A stretch of DNA of 6,475 nt, taken from Spirochaetales bacterium. Lineage in GTDB: Bacteria; Spirochaetota; Spirochaetia; JABMQR01. The DNA lies in the NCBI GenBank assembly GCA_023139255.1, contig JAGLNY010000332.1, forward strand, positions 1 to 6,475. Direction: 5' to 3'. The notes under the pieces were generated by a model. The model did no database searches. It saw nothing but the letters and a program-made list of their open reading frames with translations, and was not told where the DNA came from. Below are positions 5,686 through 6,475 of this stretch, piece after piece. The translations under genes and the position numbers were made by a program. Numbering within the stretch: the stretch's first letter is position 1; each line of letters starts with the position of its first letter.

Positions 5686-6475
5686 ATGACGAAACATAAA
5701 GCTGAAATCGGATTTTTTGAAAAGTACCTCACAATTTGGGTTATGCTCTGCATTACAGTTGGGATTTTGGTTGGAAGATTCTTGCCGGGGATCCCGGATT
5801 TTCTGAGCAAGCTTGAGTATGCCAGGGTCTCTATCCCCATAGCCCTGCTTATCTGGCTGATGATCTTCCCTATGATGCTGAAAGTTGATTTTTCCAGTAT
5901 CAGCCGTCATGTGAAGCAGCCGAAAGGGCTTGCAGTTACCCTGACTACAAACTGGCTCATTAAGCCTTTCACCATGTATGCTATTTTTGCACTGTTTTTT
6001 CTGGTCTTGTTTAAAAATATTGTTCCGACAACACTGGCCAAAGAATATCTTGCCGGTGCTGTACTGCTGGGAGCAGCTCCCTGTACTGCTATGGTTTTTG
6101 TCTGGAGTCACCTTACAAAAGGGAATCCTGAGTATACTGTTCTCCAGGTTGCGGTTAATGACCTTATAATTCTCATAGCTTTTACCCCGATAGTAGCCCT
6201 GCTGCTGGGTGTCAGTAATATAAAGGTTCCCTATGACACCCTTTTTCTCTCAGTAGCGCTCTTTGTGGTTATCCCGCTGGCAGCCGGGCACATAGTAAGG
6301 AAGAGGGTAATAAGGAGGAGAGGGAATACCTATTTTAATAAAGTATTTCTTGGAAAATTCAGCAGTGTAACAGTTATCGGACTGCTGCTGACACTGATTA
6401 TTCTCTTCTCTTTCCAGGGAGAAATCCTTATACAGAATCCTTTGCATATTCTGCTGATTGCCATCCCGCTTATCA
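5686..6475 (+). CDS. acr3: ACR3-family arsenite efflux permease, 3'-truncated by the window edge
   Basis: This inner-membrane permease likely exports arsenite using the proton motive force. The window holds the first 263 codons of an expected 350 or so; there is no stop before the edge, so it is cut by the window, not broken. The start MTKHKAEIGFFEKYLTIWVM resembles ACR3 N termini. Hydrophobic segments lie at about 14-34, 46-64, 82-110, 121-142, 152-175, 185-203 and 226-243, with an eighth starting near 252 and a basic loop RKRVIRRR (205-212). AAPCTAMVFVWS (130-141) is the ACR3 signature containing the conserved essential cysteine (Cys133). LQVAVNDLIILIAFTPIVAL (153-172) is also characteristic. 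The conserved glutamate late in the family would lie outside the window. An in-frame ATG at 5626 exists but would add 20 residues unlike the family and lies upstream of the promoter. Confidence 0.93.
   Translation, partial: MTKHKAEIGFFEKYLTIWVMLCITVGILVGRFLPGIPDFLSKLEYARVSIPIALLIWLMIFPMMLKVDFSSISRHVKQPKGLAVTLTTNWLIKPFTMYAIFALFFLVLFKNIVPTTLAKEYLAGAVLLGAAPCTAMVFVWSHLTKGNPEYTVLQVAVNDLIILIAFTPIVALLLGVSNIKVPYDTLFLSVALFVVIPLAAGHIVRKRVIRRRGNTYFNKVFLGKFSSVTVIGLLLTLIILFSFQGEILIQNPLHILLIAIPLI

Noticed and set aside
5626..6111. The arsR frame remains open upstream for 162 more codons on the minus strand.
   Set aside because: It runs antisense to the clear ACR3 gene, its sequence is low-quality and Gln/Asn/His-rich, and the conserved ArsR domain begins right at the ATG at 5625, next to a good promoter.

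Overview
The window looks like bacterial chromosome, most likely from a spirochaete. Every promoter I can read is of the sigma-70 type, with -10 hexamers, 17-base spacers and one perfect extended -10, and most genes have Shine-Dalgarno sites. The phenylalanyl-tRNA synthetase genes, however, encode the archaeal/eukaryal form of the enzyme. Spirochaetes are the best-known bacteria with that form. This lineage call is an inference; a tree would settle it.

Layout from left to right. Bases 1-123 carry no complete gene; the only coding-like signal is a start-less open stretch on the minus strand running off the left edge. Bases 91-1802 hold a compact hipBA module: a promoter with two matched inverted repeats exactly 40 bp apart, a HipB-type DNA-binding antitoxin, and, overlapping it by 4 bases, a HipA-type serine/threonine kinase with all key catalytic residues. 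After a 196-base gap, bases 1999-5241 hold pheS and pheT, whose ORFs abut (the stop codon is followed directly by ATG) with a perfect AGGAGG site inside the end of pheS. Bases 5278-6475 hold an arsenic module: an ArsR repressor on the minus strand, convergent with pheT, and a divergent ACR3-type arsenite efflux permease cut by the right edge.

The modules are functionally separate: a toxin-antitoxin or stress kinase, core translation, and arsenic detoxification. Two links deserve attention. First, HipA-family kinases are known to phosphorylate aminoacyl-tRNA synthetases, and this one sits just upstream of a synthetase operon. Second, the 60-base arsR-acr3 intergenic region is mirror symmetric: one 14-bp palindrome supplies the -35 box of both divergent promoters, both spacers are 17 bp, and both -10 boxes end 7 bases before the start codon. 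A single bound repressor could therefore shut off both genes, and both messages may be leaderless. This is the most striking thing in the window. I see no CRISPR array, insertion sequence, tRNA, rRNA or recognisable riboswitch.
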